This document shows, in pieces, positions 19,312 through 29,199 of a stretch of DNA of 64,000 nucleotides. Under the pieces are notes generated by a model. The model did not search any database, was not told the origin of the DNA, and was given only the letters and a program-made list of their open reading frames with translations. How positions within the stretch are numbered: the first letter of the stretch is position 1; each line of letters begins with the position of its first letter. Position numbers and translations under genes: made by a program. The stretch is from Clostridia bacterium. Its GTDB lineage: Bacteria > Bacillota > Clostridia > Acetivibrionales > JAFADI01. Location: contig JAOAAU010000069.1 of assembly GCA_026418695.1 (NCBI GenBank), forward strand, positions 1 through 64,000, read 5' to 3'.

Positions 19312-19824
19312 TTAGATTTCTTTTAATTTTTCCTGTAAAGCAGCGTTTTTTTCTTCAACTTTTCTTCCCAATTCCTGTTTGTATTCCTTCATTTTATCTC
19401 GCAAGCCAGGATATCCCACAGATAAAATCTGGACTGCCAGTAACGCAGCATTGTCCGCACCATCAATGGCTACGGTAGCTACGGGAATTCCGCTTGGCAT
19501 CTGAACAATGGACAAAAGTGAGTCCAACCCATCCATGGTGGATGATTTAATCGGTACGCCAATGACCGGCAATGGAGTAAATGCTGCCATAACGCCGGGA
19601 AGATGTGCTGCTTTTCCTGCTGCAGCAATGATCACATCCACACCGTTCTCTTCTGCATTTTTTGCAAATTCAGCAGCCTTTTCAGGAGTTCTGTGTGCCG
19701 AACAAACCATCACTTCAACCTGAACACCGAAATCCTTCAGAATCTTTATACAGCCCTTCAGCGTAGGAAAATCCGAATCGCTTCCCATTACAATCGCTAC
19801 CTTGGCATCTTTTGAAATACACAT
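19312..19824 (-). CDS. purE: N5-carboxyaminoimidazole ribonucleotide mutase
   Basis: 170 residues. GSDSDFPTLKGC near 15, CSAHRTPEKAAEF near 40 and AAAGKAAHLPGV near 67 are the class I PurE signatures. It moves the carboxyl group of N5-CAIR to give CAIR. GGAGG lies seven bases before ATG 19824; an upstream in-frame ATG at 19839 includes that site and is rejected. It is the first purine gene after the permease, preceded by two overlapping hairpins. No purK, purC, purB or purL is in the window. Confidence 0.97.
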   Translation of the reverse strand: MCISKDAKVAIVMGSDSDFPTLKGCIKILKDFGVQVEVMVCSAHRTPEKAAEFAKNAEENGVDVIIAAAGKAAHLPGVMAAFTPLPVIGVPIKSSTMDGLDSLLSIVQMPSGIPVATVAIDGADNAALLAVQILSVGYPGLRDKMKEYKQELGRKVEEKNAALQEKLKEI

Positions 19825-19922
19825 GATATCAACCTCCATAAAAAATTTTTCTATTTTTTCACTTCACTAAAACCATACACTTAATCCTATCCATGTCTTA
19901 AGTGAAATGTTTTTGATTTATT

Positions 19923-20000
19923 GACAAACTCCAGATTTTTAACCTGAGCTCCGTAGTCTCAGGCTAAAAATCTGAAGTCCGTCTTTTCAGGCGGACTTCA
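19923..20000 (-). terminator. Permease terminator overlapping a second, longer hairpin
   Basis: Hairpin A (19973-19981 pairing 19992-20000, TGAAGTCCG / CGGACTTCA) with T-rich flanks on both strands is an ordinary terminator for the permease gene. Hairpin B uses A's 3' arm on the minus strand: 19923-19948 pairs with about 19958-19983 over some 26 positions with a few G.T pairs and a 9-base loop. A and B cannot form together. See findings. Confidence 0.75.
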
Positions 20001-20015
20001 ATTTTTAATGGTATT

Positions 20016-21413
20016 CTACATCGCTGCGAAGATAAAGTTCAGTATGAAGAGAATCGTTACGATATACATAATCGGATGAACCTCTTTCGCTTTGCCTTTT
20101 ACGACCTTGGTGATTACATAGAAGAGGAATCCTGCAGCTACACCATTGGCGATGCTATAAGTAAACGGCATGATTACTGCCGTAAAGAAGGCGGATGCAG
20201 CTTCTTCGAATTCTTCCCATTTTACTTTCGCTATGGATTCCATCATGAGAATCCCCACTGCAATCAGAGCCGGCGCAGTAGCAGCTGCAGGCACCATTCC
20301 TGCAAAAGGAGCAATGAAGAGGCACGCAAGGAACAAAATACCGGTTACAACAGAAGTAAGTCCTGTTTTTCCGCCTACGGAAATACCTGCAGCGCTTTCA
20401 ATATAGGTAGTCGTATTGCTTGTTCCAAGCAAAGCACCTACGGAAGTTGCGGTTGCATCTGCAATCAACGCCCTATCCAGCTTGGAGGAAACACCTTGAC
20501 CTTTATGGAGTGCTTCTTCGTCCTTGGCATCAAATATACCGGTTTTCCTTCCGGTTCCAAGGAAAGTTCCAATAGTATCAAAAGTATCTGCAAGGCTGAA
20601 AGCTAGGATCGTTGTTAATACCAGAAAGATTCTTCCGGGATCTGCGAACAATCCGCCAAGATCCAGTTTAAAGAAGGTTGGATTCAGGCTTGGAACTGCT
20701 AAAGAGAAGGATGTAGGCACCTGTGTCACACCCAGTGGAATCCCGATAATGGTTGTGAGTAAAACCCCGATAAGAATGGAACCTCTAATATTTAACAGCA
20801 TTAATACAACAGTAATAACTACGCCGATTAAAGCAAGCTGCGAAACGGGGTCAGTAAAGTTTACAATTGCAGGAATAATGTCCTTTCCGACAACGCCTCC
20901 ATCCGGAAGCTTGACAGCTACGTTGGGCGCTTCTACAGTGAAGCTCAGGAAATGAGCTTCCTTGATTCCGATATAAGCGATAAACAGACCAATACCTCCG
21001 CTGATTGCATACTGCAGTGATTGCGGAATGGAATTGATCAGCATCTTTCTGATCTGGGTAACCGTAATTACAATGTTAATGAGACCGCAAATAAATACAA
21101 TTGCCAATGCCTGCTGCCACGTGAATTTCAATGCGAGACAAACCGTAAAAGTAAACAAAGCATTCAAGCCCATACCGGGAGCTTGAGCATAAGGTACATT
21201 TGCGTACAGACCCATGATCAGCGTTCCTATAACCGCTGCCAGGATTGTGGCAACAAACACCGCTCCTTTATCCATGCCTGTAATGGAAAGAATATTAGGG
21301 TTGACGAAAATTATGTATGCCATGGTGATGAATGTAGTAATACCTGCTACGATTTCTGTTCTGACTGTTGTGCCATGTTCTTTGAGTTTAAAAAACTTTT
21401 CCATAGAATGCAT
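20016..21413 (-). CDS. pbuG: NCS2-family hypoxanthine/guanine permease (PbuG/AzgA type)
   Basis: 465 residues with about 12-14 hydrophobic segments. Family marks are GITTFITMAYIIFVNPNIL near 24, YAQAPGMGLNALF near 75, a DTFDTIGTFLGTGR stretch near 275 and GTSNTTTYIESAAGI near 318. It imports hypoxanthine, guanine or adenine with protons. The start is uncertain between the ATGs at 21413 and 21404, both close to AAGGAGGGG. It is followed by purE, joining salvage and synthesis in one block. The 386-base upstream gap contains no purine riboswitch that I can recognise. Confidence 0.93.
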   Translation of the reverse strand: MHSMEKFFKLKEHGTTVRTEIVAGITTFITMAYIIFVNPNILSITGMDKGAVFVATILAAVIGTLIMGLYANVPYAQAPGMGLNALFTFTVCLALKFTWQQALAIVFICGLINIVITVTQIRKMLINSIPQSLQYAISGGIGLFIAYIGIKEAHFLSFTVEAPNVAVKLPDGGVVGKDIIPAIVNFTDPVSQLALIGVVITVVLMLLNIRGSILIGVLLTTIIGIPLGVTQVPTSFSLAVPSLNPTFFKLDLGGLFADPGRIFLVLTTILAFSLADTFDTIGTFLGTGRKTGIFDAKDEEALHKGQGVSSKLDRALIADATATSVGALLGTSNTTTYIESAAGISVGGKTGLTSVVTGILFLACLFIAPFAGMVPAAATAPALIAVGILMMESIAKVKWEEFEEAASAFFTAVIMPFTYSIANGVAAGFLFYVITKVVKGKAKEVHPIMYIVTILFILNFIFAAM

Positions 21414-21692
21414 ACCCCTCCTTAAAACAATAAATTATGCTTGTATTCCTTACGGGTTAGTCGAAGACTCCCCGGGCAAGCCTTTTGAGATTGGTTAGAA
21501 GTTTAAAAACCGGATTTTGAGTCAAACAATAATTCATAGTTTACAACAATTATAAGGTTTTATGCCTCAATTCGAACTTTTATTGAGCCCTGCAGCCCTT
21601 GTGTTCCGATAAGATTTTAAAGGAAGAATTAAATGCTAAATTCACATAATTATACTATCAGACTTCAGAACAGTTTGTCAATGAAAGTAGAC
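21414..21692 (-). promoter_or_regulatory. Leader and promoter region of the purine permease
   Basis: TTGACA (21676-21681 read on minus) and TAGTAT (21652-21657, 18-base spacer) or an overlapping TATAAT (21-base spacer) form a probable promoter. That leaves a leader of about 240 bases. It holds a modest hairpin near 21450-21475 (AGTC-TTC-GACT flanked by CGGG/CCCG) but no recognised riboswitch core and no terminator before the gene. Confidence 0.5.
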
Positions 21693-21742
21693 AAAAAACA
21701 CGAACATTTTAACGGCTTGTCCGTAAAACATTCGTGTTTTCT
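21693..21742. terminator. Intrinsic terminator of the AEC transporter gene
   Basis: A long stem with AACACGAA / TTCGTGTT at the base and CGG...CCG at the tip (21697-21738). It is followed on the minus strand by T6 and on the plus strand by TTTTCTTT. Confidence 0.85.
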
Positions 21743-21799
21743 TTAGATTTCTATAATTTTTATGGTTTTTTAGAATTCTTTTATCCGATAATTCAGGTT

Positions 21800-22795
21800 T
21801 TACCCAAACAATAGAATCATGTTCAAAATAACCGGCAGCGTGACCATCCCCAGTAAAGTTGAGATGAAGACTCCTTCCGTGGCAAACTTGTAATCAGAAT
21901 CATACTGGGCAGCCAAAGCAGGTACAATGGTACCGCAAGGCATGGCAAGCTGCAAAACAACAATGGCTTTGACAAAAGGGTCGATCACGCCACCCGCCAG
22001 ATTCAACATCAGAAATGCGACCACAGGAACAAGGAGCAGCTTAAAAAGTGAAAGTATCATCAATGGATACCGCTTCATCAAATCTGCAAAGCTGCTGATT
22101 TTGACTTCTGATAAGATCAATCCGATAAAAAGCATCGAAAGGTAAATCGTCGTCTTTCCAAGCGGGTTGAAGGTATTGAAAAGCAAATTGTAGATGTCTT
22201 TGGCCAAAGGACCGCTGTGATTGATCACAGTTCTCAAATTTGTCAGGACAAAGAGCACACCAATGGAAAAAGCGATGGTATTGCCGTTGATCAAGTGTTT
22301 CAGGTTGCTTTTCCACTCCATGGTATGATGCCTGTTCACTAAATAAACCCCAAGGGTCCAGAGCAGCGTGTCATTGGACAAATTAAAAAACACCGCATAG
22401 ATAATCCCTTTTTCACCATATATAGAACTAAGCAGCGGATAGGCTAGAAAGATGACATTCCCGAACATTGAAAGCATCACGTACATATTGCTTGCAGCGC
22501 CCTGGAGCCTGAGACCTTTTGATGTCAGTGTTCCAAAGAGCATTGCAAGCAATAGGAAAAGAATACCCAATATATAAATGGTTAAGCCATCCCGTAATGT
22601 TTTGCTGTCAAAATCATAGTTGGCCATGGTTGTAACTATTAAGAGCGGCGCTGTCAGTTTGATGACGATTCTTGAAAGAATCACCCCGGCATCTTCAGGC
22701 AGATACTTGCTCTTTCCAGAAATATACCCTGTAAATCCAAGCAGGGCAAGGGTGATGATTTGGTATATTACTTTGATGACTGCTTCCTGCTGCAT
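21800..22795 (-). CDS. AEC-family (auxin efflux carrier-like) transporter
   Basis: 331 residues with about ten membrane segments in two five-helix halves. Conserved features are LLGFTGYISGKSKYLPEDAG near the start, VIKLTAPLLIVTTMA near 45 and LQLAMPCGTIVPALAAQYDSD near 290 (crossover proline region). Bacterial members move malate, other dicarboxylates or unknown solutes. ATG 22795 after GGAGGTTGAA is preferred over 22807. The substrate is not inferable. It lies between guaA and the purine permease. Confidence 0.88.
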   Translation of the reverse strand: MQQEAVIKVIYQIITLALLGFTGYISGKSKYLPEDAGVILSRIVIKLTAPLLIVTTMANYDFDSKTLRDGLTIYILGILFLLLAMLFGTLTSKGLRLQGAASNMYVMLSMFGNVIFLAYPLLSSIYGEKGIIYAVFFNLSNDTLLWTLGVYLVNRHHTMEWKSNLKHLINGNTIAFSIGVLFVLTNLRTVINHSGPLAKDIYNLLFNTFNPLGKTTIYLSMLFIGLILSEVKISSFADLMKRYPLMILSLFKLLLVPVVAFLMLNLAGGVIDPFVKAIVVLQLAMPCGTIVPALAAQYDSDYKFATEGVFISTLLGMVTLPVILNMILLFG

Positions 22796-22948
22796 TTCAA
22801 CCTCCATCTTCCGGATATTTACTACAATGATCCAGAATAAATTTTCCCATAATAAGAATGAAGGTTAAGATCAAGCTTCCGGGAAAGCTCCTCTTAACCC
22901 TGATTATCTATAGTTTAATTAATTTACAATAATATACCTGTCGGGAAC

Positions 22949-24484
22949 TTATTCCCATTCAATGGTTGCCGGCGGCTTGCTGGTGATATCGTATACAATT
23001 CTGTTGATATGCTTTACTTCGTTTACGATTCTATTTGAGATCTTTTCCAGCAAGTCATAAGGAATTCTGGCCCAGTCCGCAGTCATGAAGTCTGTTGTGG
23101 TCACAGCACGCAGAGCAAGGGTATAATCATAGGTTCTTTCATCTCCCATTACTCCAACGCTTCTCATTCCTGTCAATACCGTAAAGTACTGGTTGATCTG
23201 TCTGTCTAGTCCAGCATTGGCGATCTCTTCTCTGAATATATGATCTGAGTCTCTTAATATTTCAAGCTTCTCTCTGGTAATGTCTCCGATAATTCTGATT
23301 GCAAGACCCGGTCCCGGGAATGGCTGTCTCCATACGATATCAGCCGGAATGCCCAATTCTTCCCCAACCTTACGTACTTCATCCTTAAACAGATTGCGAA
23401 GAGGCTCAATGATTTCCTTAAAATCTACATGTTCCGGCAAGCCTCCTACGTTGTGATGGCTTTTGATTACCGCAGCATCCCCTGCACCGCTTTCGATGAC
23501 ATCGGGATAGATGGTTCCCTGTACAAGGAAGTCTACTGTGCCAATCTTTTTTGCCTCGTCTTCGAAAACTCTGATAAACTCTTCTCCGATGATCTTTCTC
23601 TTTGTCTCAGGCTCAGTTACTCCTGCAAGTTTTTCCAAAAAGCGATCTTCAACATTTGCTCTAACTAAATTAATATCAAATTGGTTCCTGAAAACCTGTT
23701 CTACCTGATCGCCTTCATTTTTTCTCAGCAAACCATGATCTACAAAAATACAAGTCAGCTGCTTACCGACTGCTTTATGAATCAGTACCGCAGCTACGGA
23801 TGAATCTACACCTCCGGATAAACCGCAGAGAACCTTCTTGTCTCCTACCTTTTCCCTGATGGCTGCGATGGACTGTTCTACGAAGGAAGACATCTTCCAA
23901 TCACCGGAACATCCACAGATCTTATACAGGAAGTTATTCAAGATTTCCTTTCCTCTTGGAGTATGCAATACTTCTGGATGGAATTGAACGCCGTAGAAGT
24001 TCTTTTCCGGATTCTCCATGGCTACATTTGCGCAATTTGCTGAAGTTGAGATATTGGTAAATCCTTCAGGCAGCTTATTCACAAAGTATGTATGACTCAT
24101 CCAGCAGGTGGTATCACATTCAACGCCTTCAAAAAGTTTGCTGGAATTGTTTACTTTGATTTCCGCCTTACCGTACTCTCTTTGTGCAGCTCTTTCTACA
24201 CTTCCCCCAAGCATTACTCCCATTAGCTGCATGCCATAACAAATTCCCAGAATCGGCACTCCCAGTTCAAATACTTCCTTGCAGCAGAACGGAGCTTTCG
24301 GATCAAGTACGGAAGCTTGTCCGCCTGTAAATATAATCCCCTTCGGATTCATGGCCTTAATTCTATCTATGGAAGCATTGTAAGGAATAACCTCACAATA
24401 CACGTTTGCTTCTCGAACCCTTCTTGCAATCAACTGATTGTATTGTGCGCCAAAATCCAGTACAAGCACTATCTCATTTTTCAA
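22949..24484 (-). CDS. guaA: GMP synthase (glutamine-hydrolysing)
   Basis: 511 residues. The N-terminal class I amidotransferase has [13 protein letters not shown], the nucleophile Cys in GICYGMQL near 83 and the catalytic FHPEVLHT near 168. The ATP-pyrophosphatase loop is [11 protein letters not shown] near 223, and the C-terminal dimerisation domain ends KPPATIEWE. It converts XMP to GMP. The start is TTG 24484 with AAAGGAG eight bases upstream; no ATG is better placed. Divergent from the PilZ gene. Confidence 0.98.
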   Translation of the reverse strand: MKNEIVLVLDFGAQYNQLIARRVREANVYCEVIPYNASIDRIKAMNPKGIIFTGGQASVLDPKAPFCCKEVFELGVPILGICYGMQLMGVMLGGSVERAAQREYGKAEIKVNNSSKLFEGVECDTTCWMSHTYFVNKLPEGFTNISTSANCANVAMENPEKNFYGVQFHPEVLHTPRGKEILNNFLYKICGCSGDWKMSSFVEQSIAAIREKVGDKKVLCGLSGGVDSSVAAVLIHKAVGKQLTCIFVDHGLLRKNEGDQVEQVFRNQFDINLVRANVEDRFLEKLAGVTEPETKRKIIGEEFIRVFEDEAKKIGTVDFLVQGTIYPDVIESGAGDAAVIKSHHNVGGLPEHVDFKEIIEPLRNLFKDEVRKVGEELGIPADIVWRQPFPGPGLAIRIIGDITREKLEILRDSDHIFREEIANAGLDRQINQYFTVLTGMRSVGVMGDERTYDYTLALRAVTTTDFMTADWARIPYDLLEKISNRIVNEVKHINRIVYDITSKPPATIEWE

Positions 24485-24616
24485 ATTAACAACTCCTTTT
24501 AAAAATATTATGTAATATTATAACTAATCCATGCAGGTTTTGCAAAATAAAATTTCAGATTCAAAACACGTCAAATGTATGGTATGATATTTGTATGACA
24601 GGTCCAGAGGTGGAAT

Positions 24617-25237
24617 ATGAACTTTAACATTGGAGACGCAGTTTTCGTTCGTCACTATTCAGATCAAAATCCTATCCGAAGTGTTATAAGAAGCATTCAA
24701 GGTGAAAACCTTTCGTTAAAACTAACCATGAATTTTGCATCCAACAACTTTTATGAAGGCGATCCCGTGGTCATCGGGTATGAACGGGATGGAGAAGTAT
24801 TCCTGGTCAGCGGCAATTTAACCGAGGTCAGTCTCAGGCAAGGAATTATCAGTTTGAAAGCAGATAAGTCAGAGCAAATCTCCGACAAAAGAAAGTACGA
24901 ACGCTTTTTTGTTTCCCTCCATGCAGACGTAAGACCAAAGGGAGCACGCAACAATTCCGTCGCCGTAATCAAAAACATCAGTTTCAACGGGATGATGTTT
25001 ACTACAAAATCGGATTTCCGAATCGAACAAGAGCTGGAGTTCGATGTTAACATCGGAAACAGGCTGATATTTCTCAATTCCGAGGTAATCTGGAAGGTCA
25101 ATCATCAGCAGCATTCCGAATACGGCGTGGAAATAAAATATAAAAATCAAAGAGCTTCCGACCAGGTAAAACAGTATCTTCAGCAGCTCACTGACGAGCA
25201 GCAGTCTTTCATAAAACAGTTACGAGAACTCATATAA
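24617..25237 (+). CDS. PilZ-domain c-di-GMP-binding protein
   Basis: 206 residues. An N-terminal YcgR-like barrel (about 1-85) is followed by a PilZ domain (about 90-200). The binding motif is DKRKYERFFV near 92 (RxxxR-like) and NISFNGMMF near 120, where the usual first Asp of DxSxxG is Asn. Such proteins bind cyclic di-GMP and adjust motility, polysaccharide or cell-wall processes. GAGGTGG precedes ATG 24617, and a TATGAT -10 lies upstream. It is 59 bases from glgA and probably co-transcribed. Confidence 0.88.
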   Translation: MNFNIGDAVFVRHYSDQNPIRSVIRSIQGENLSLKLTMNFASNNFYEGDPVVIGYERDGEVFLVSGNLTEVSLRQGIISLKADKSEQISDKRKYERFFVSLHADVRPKGARNNSVAVIKNISFNGMMFTTKSDFRIEQELEFDVNIGNRLIFLNSEVIWKVNHQQHSEYGVEIKYKNQRASDQVKQYLQQLTDEQQSFIKQLRELI

Positions 25238-25296
25238 TTTTTCCGGTAGTTCATCCACATTCCCCAACAAACTAAAAAACATACCAGGAGGACAAA

Positions 25297-26739
25297 ATGA
25301 GTAACATCAAAATACTTTTTGCAGCTTCTGAAGCTGTACCTTTTGCTAAAACCGGCGGGTTGGCCGACGTCGCCGGCTCCCTTCCGAAGGCATTGAAAAA
25401 AGCCGGTGCAGACATTCGTGTTGTGATGCCAAAGTACAAAGGGATCTCTAAAAGCTACACCGAGCAAATGCAGTTTATCGGAAGCATTTATGTAGATTTG
25501 GGCTGGAGACATCAGTACTGCGGTATTCTAAAGCTTGAATATGAAGATGTCATTTTCTATTTCCTCGATAATGAATACTACTTCAATCGAGATGGGCTTT
25601 ACGGGCATTACGACGAAGCAGAACAATTTACTTTCTTCTGCAAGTCCTTGATCGAAATGCTTCCGGCCATCGATTTCCAACCGGACATTATCCATTGCAA
25701 TGATTGGCAAACCGGTGTGGTAAGCTTACTTTTAGACGCTCGGTACAAGAAAAACAGCTATTTTAAAAACATCAAGACAATATATACGATACATAATCTC
25801 AAATATCAGGGCGTTTTCCCCAAAGAAATCCTGACTGATTTACTGAATGTTGGCTGGGAGTATTTTACCGTAAACGGTATTGAGTTTTATGACCAGGTGA
25901 ACTTTATGAAAGCCGGTTTAGCTTTTTCAGATATTATCAGCACCGTCAGCAAAACCTATGCCGAAGAAATCAAGTATGATTTCTTCGGAGAAAACCTCTC
26001 TGAAATGGTGAGAAGACGCTCCGGTGATCTTTATGGCATCATTAACGGCATTGATTTTGAAGAAAATAATCCAGCCACGGATAAAAGACTTTTTGCAAAC
26101 TATGACGTCGACCATCTTGACGGTAAATCTGCAAACAAGAGAATGCTTCAGGAAAGTCTGGGCTTACCCGTTAACAATGATGTTCCAGTCATCGGCATCA
26201 TATCAAGGTTGGTAGACCAAAAGGGATTCGACCTCATCGCCTGTGTATTCGATGAAATCTTGAAAGAAAATGTTCAATTGGTTATTCTGGGCTCAGGTGA
26301 AGCAAAATATGAGCATATGTTTAGTGAAGCTGCAAGCCATCATCCTGACAAAGTTTCCAGCAGCATAAAATATGATGCCGTTCTGGCTCAAAGGATTTAT
26401 GCCGGTTCAGACATGTTCCTGATGCCGTCTCTGTTTGAGCCTTGCGGATTGAGCCAATTGTTCAGCCTGCGCTACGGTACTATTCCGATTGTCAGGGAAA
26501 CCGGAGGACTGAAGGATACAATTCAGCCATATAATGAATATACCGGAGAAGGCAACGGCTTCAGTTTTACAAATTATAACGCCCATGAAATGCTGCATAT
26601 TCTCCGGAAGGCTATTTATTACTATCACAATCATGACATCTGGAACATGCTGGTCCGAAGAGGTATGACGCTGGATTTCAGTTGGGAGAAATCCGCTAAG
26701 GAGTATATGGATATATATCAAAAAATGCTGTGCAAATAA
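25297..26739 (+). CDS. glgA: Glycogen (starch) synthase, ADP-glucose type
   Basis: 480 residues, GT5 family. AKTGGLADVAGSLPKAL near 19-35 holds the nucleotide-sugar Lys. HCNDWQTG near 134 and IYTIHNLKYQG near 163 follow, then the C-terminal SLFEPCGLSQLFSLRYGTIPIVRETGGLKDT (E-x7-E type) near 379-409. It extends alpha-1,4-glucan. AGGAGG precedes ATG 25297. glgB and glgC are not in the window; a glucan phosphorylase lies at 48678. Confidence 0.97.
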   Translation: MSNIKILFAASEAVPFAKTGGLADVAGSLPKALKKAGADIRVVMPKYKGISKSYTEQMQFIGSIYVDLGWRHQYCGILKLEYEDVIFYFLDNEYYFNRDGLYGHYDEAEQFTFFCKSLIEMLPAIDFQPDIIHCNDWQTGVVSLLLDARYKKNSYFKNIKTIYTIHNLKYQGVFPKEILTDLLNVGWEYFTVNGIEFYDQVNFMKAGLAFSDIISTVSKTYAEEIKYDFFGENLSEMVRRRSGDLYGIINGIDFEENNPATDKRLFANYDVDHLDGKSANKRMLQESLGLPVNNDVPVIGIISRLVDQKGFDLIACVFDEILKENVQLVILGSGEAKYEHMFSEAASHHPDKVSSSIKYDAVLAQRIYAGSDMFLMPSLFEPCGLSQLFSLRYGTIPIVRETGGLKDTIQPYNEYTGEGNGFSFTNYNAHEMLHILRKAIYYYHNHDIWNMLVRRGMTLDFSWEKSAKEYMDIYQKMLCK

Positions 26740-26758
26740 AAAGAGTATGAATAAGTAT

Positions 26759-26789
26759 AAAGAGGAAGAACTAAAAATTCTTCCTCTTT
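26759..26789. terminator. Bidirectional terminator between glgA and the radical SAM gene
   Basis: A perfect 12-bp stem AAAGAGGAAGAA / TTCTTCCTCTTT with a 7-base loop. The first base of the convergent gene's stop codon (26789-26791) is the last base of the stem. Confidence 0.9.
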
Positions 26790-27730
26790 TAAATGTTTTT
26801 CAAACATCGACTTCCATTTAGATATCCGAACCTGTTTCCCTGACTTCTTCCTTCCCTGTCCATCTTTTCTTCAATATAATCTTTAATCTTCCACCAGCTT
26901 GTGCCCCAGTTGCAAAAAAGAGTTCTCTCTTCAGGAGCGCGACCGATGAGCCTTTGAATGACAATTTCCGGATCAAGATACTCCAGAAAACTAATGGTAC
27001 GCTCTATATAGGATTCCAGGGGAAGCGGTTCAATCTCTTCTCTTTCAAACATATTTCCAAGAACCGTGTCCTTTAAAATATACATCGAATGACATTTCAC
27101 CTGGTTTACCCCAAGTGCCGAAAGGATCCTGGCTCCTTCAACCACATCATCGAAATTATCCATTGGCAGGTCGCTGATATAATGTGCACAGGATTCAAGC
27201 CCATATCTTCGGATTCTTATAACAGCATCGATGAATTCCGCCAAGCCGTGTCCCCTGTTCAGATACTTCAAGTTATGATAATTCACGGTTTGCAAACCCA
27301 ACTCCAAAACGATATCGATACCTTTTTCCTCTTTAATGGTCTTTAACAGCTCCAGATATCGATCATGGATACAGTCCGGCCGTGTAGAAATATAAATCGC
27401 CACAACACCTTCAACACAAGCCTCATGGATATACTTACTAAAGTTATCATAGGACAAATAGGTGTTGGAATAATTCTGAAAATAGATGATGAATCTCTCC
27501 GATTTATAATTTTCTCCGATATATTTGGAGTTTTGCCGGATCTGTTCGGAAACGCTCAGGGAATTAGGGAGGTTCTCAAATCCGGCCCCTTCCTCTCCGC
27601 AAAAAATACAGCCATTCCTGCTTACTTTTCCGTCACGGTTCGGGCAGGTAACCGGGATATTTACAGGCAGTTTGTACACCTTGGTTCCGTATTTCATTTT
27701 CAAGTAATCGGAAAATTTGTTGTAAAGCAT
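26789..27730 (-). CDS. Radical SAM protein, YhcC/TIGR01212 family
   Basis: 313 residues. Cys positions in PVTCPNRDGKVSRNGCIFCGE near 28-47 give the family's widely spaced cluster motif, CxxC preceded by a distant Cys. YFQNYSNTY near 85, ELGLQTVNY near 143 (SAM or substrate region) and SDLPMDNFDD near 181 are present. The E. coli relative YhcC and Firmicute homologues have no agreed substrate. GAAGGTGA precedes ATG 27730. No functional partner is evident. Confidence 0.9.
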   Translation of the reverse strand: MLYNKFSDYLKMKYGTKVYKLPVNIPVTCPNRDGKVSRNGCIFCGEEGAGFENLPNSLSVSEQIRQNSKYIGENYKSERFIIYFQNYSNTYLSYDNFSKYIHEACVEGVVAIYISTRPDCIHDRYLELLKTIKEEKGIDIVLELGLQTVNYHNLKYLNRGHGLAEFIDAVIRIRRYGLESCAHYISDLPMDNFDDVVEGARILSALGVNQVKCHSMYILKDTVLGNMFEREEIEPLPLESYIERTISFLEYLDPEIVIQRLIGRAPEERTLFCNWGTSWWKIKDYIEEKMDREGRSQGNRFGYLNGSRCLKNI

Positions 27731-27790
27731 TGTTCACCTTCTTAAACAAAAATCAGGGTAAATTCTCCTTTTCGGAAAACTCACCCCTAG

Positions 27791-27813
27791 CCCCTCTCTT
27801 TACAGAAGAGGGG
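27791..27813. repeat. Short GC-rich palindrome, probably a dispersed repeat
   Basis: CCCCTCT and AGAGGGG pair around a 9-base loop within CCCCTAGCCCCTC-type sequence in the larC-radical SAM gap. It lacks a good T-run on either strand. Sequences of this type are familiar as dispersed repeats in Firmicute genomes (recollection, not tested). Confidence 0.45.
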
Positions 27814-27836
27814 AACAGCTTGTCTGCTCATACTGC

Positions 27837-29144
27837 TTAGTATAGCCCTTTTGCGCTCTCGTATGCAGCTTTATATACCTTGTCGAGCTCTACTCCGGTC
27901 TTTTTGGCAATTTCCCGGCAGTCTTCATATTCCGGCGAAAACTTTTTAAATCCATCCCGGGAAGCAATTTTTATGCTTACCTCCCCGTATTCCGTTTTCA
28001 CCTTTACAATTTCCCTGTTCATACAATATCTTTTTTTTGTACTTCTTCTGATTCCGAGGGAGGTTGTCTGCCTTAAGATAATATCTATAAGTTTTTCTTC
28101 CTCTGTCTTTTTTGCCAAAACCGTCATCATCACCGCTGGCCTGTTCTTTTTCATATAGATCGGTGTATAAAAAACATCCAATGCTCCGGCTTCAAACAAG
28201 TTTTCCATAGTAAATCCAAGGATTTCCGGGCTCATATCATCGATATTGGTCTCCAGCACTGTAATCTCTTCCAGGGCGTCGTTATCTTCCATAAGGGATC
28301 CCATAACTACTCTCAAAGCATTAAACCGCCCCGTATTCCGTTTCCCCATCCCATAACCGACCTTATCAATCGTCACCGCAGGCATATTGCCAAACTCCGA
28401 TGCCAGGCACTTGATAATTCCCATCCCTGTAGGAGTAACAAGTTCTGTATTGACCTCTTCGGTAATCAGAGGAATCTTACTGTCCGATAACATTTCCATC
28501 ACCGCCGGTACCGGGACAGGAATGATTCCATGCTGGCACTTGATAAAGCCTTTTCCGTCATGCAGCGGAGAGGAGTACACCTTCTCAACACCTAGAATCT
28601 CAAGGCAAATGGCAGTTCCTACGATATCTACAATGGAATCAACCGCTCCCACCTCGTGAAAATGAACTTCATGGATCGCTTTATGATGGACTTTTGCTTC
28701 TGCTTTTGCGATTTCCCTGAAAACCTGCTTGCTAAAATTCTTAACGCTTTGTTTGAGGTCGCTTGCATCGATTAAAGCTTCAATGTCCATTAGATTTCTT
28801 GCATGATGATCGTGCTGGTGATGGTGACGATGGTTTTGATGCTCGTGATCCGGATGTTCATGGTGATGATGACCGTGGTGATGGTGATGATCGTCATGAT
28901 CTTCATGCTCATGACGGTGTTGTTCACTCTTCAATTGATCCAAATCTTGATGGAGAATCACATGCACGTCTGTTCCAGTGATTCCGTTTACAATTTTTTT
29001 ATCAATCACTATATCGTACCCGGCCAGGTTTAGCTTATCCAATTCACTTTTAACCAGTTCCTTATCGATTCCCAGGTCAATGAGTGCACCCAGGGTCATG
29101 TCGCCGCTGATACCGGAAAAACAGTCAAAATATAAAACCTTCAT
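27837..29144 (-). CDS. larC: Nickel-pincer cofactor cyclometallase LarC
   Basis: 435 residues. The N-terminus has FDCFSGISGDMTLGALIDLG, the core HEVGAVDSIVDIVG near 158-171, GKGFIKCQHGIIPVPVPA near 205 and ETNIDDMSPE near 289. Residues about 77-115 are a histidine/aspartate stretch with dozens of His, expected to bind nickel. LarC inserts Ni into the pincer nucleotide using CTP. In some lactobacilli larC is split by a frameshift; here it is one uninterrupted frame. It ends the larE-DUF2520-larB-larC run, 364 bases after larB. Confidence 0.96.
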   Translation of the reverse strand: MKVLYFDCFSGISGDMTLGALIDLGIDKELVKSELDKLNLAGYDIVIDKKIVNGITGTDVHVILHQDLDQLKSEQHRHEHEDHDDHHHHHGHHHHEHPDHEHQNHRHHHQHDHHARNLMDIEALIDASDLKQSVKNFSKQVFREIAKAEAKVHHKAIHEVHFHEVGAVDSIVDIVGTAICLEILGVEKVYSSPLHDGKGFIKCQHGIIPVPVPAVMEMLSDSKIPLITEEVNTELVTPTGMGIIKCLASEFGNMPAVTIDKVGYGMGKRNTGRFNALRVVMGSLMEDNDALEEITVLETNIDDMSPEILGFTMENLFEAGALDVFYTPIYMKKNRPAVMMTVLAKKTEEEKLIDIILRQTTSLGIRRSTKKRYCMNREIVKVKTEYGEVSIKIASRDGFKKFSPEYEDCREIAKKTGVELDKVYKAAYESAKGLY

Positions 29145-29199
29145 ATAAATGAATATTCCTTTCTTAACTCAATTTCTACAACACAAAAAAACAATTACC

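Noticed and set aside
20076-20606. 176-codon plus-strand frame rich in Ser, Arg and Cys
   Set aside because: Antisense shadow of the purine permease; its composition is typical of a reverse-frame artefact.
21541-21600. tRNA-like GTTCGAAT motif on the minus strand
   Set aside because: No acceptor stem, anticodon arm or CCA-proximal pairing surrounds it.
21414-21692. Purine riboswitch expected before the permease
   Set aside because: The conserved core loops of purine riboswitches are absent, and no terminator stands before the gene. The same search failed upstream of guaA and purE.
28763-29033. Two plus-strand frames with repeated Asp, Met and Val
   Set aside because: Reverse complement of the His-rich stretch of LarC.
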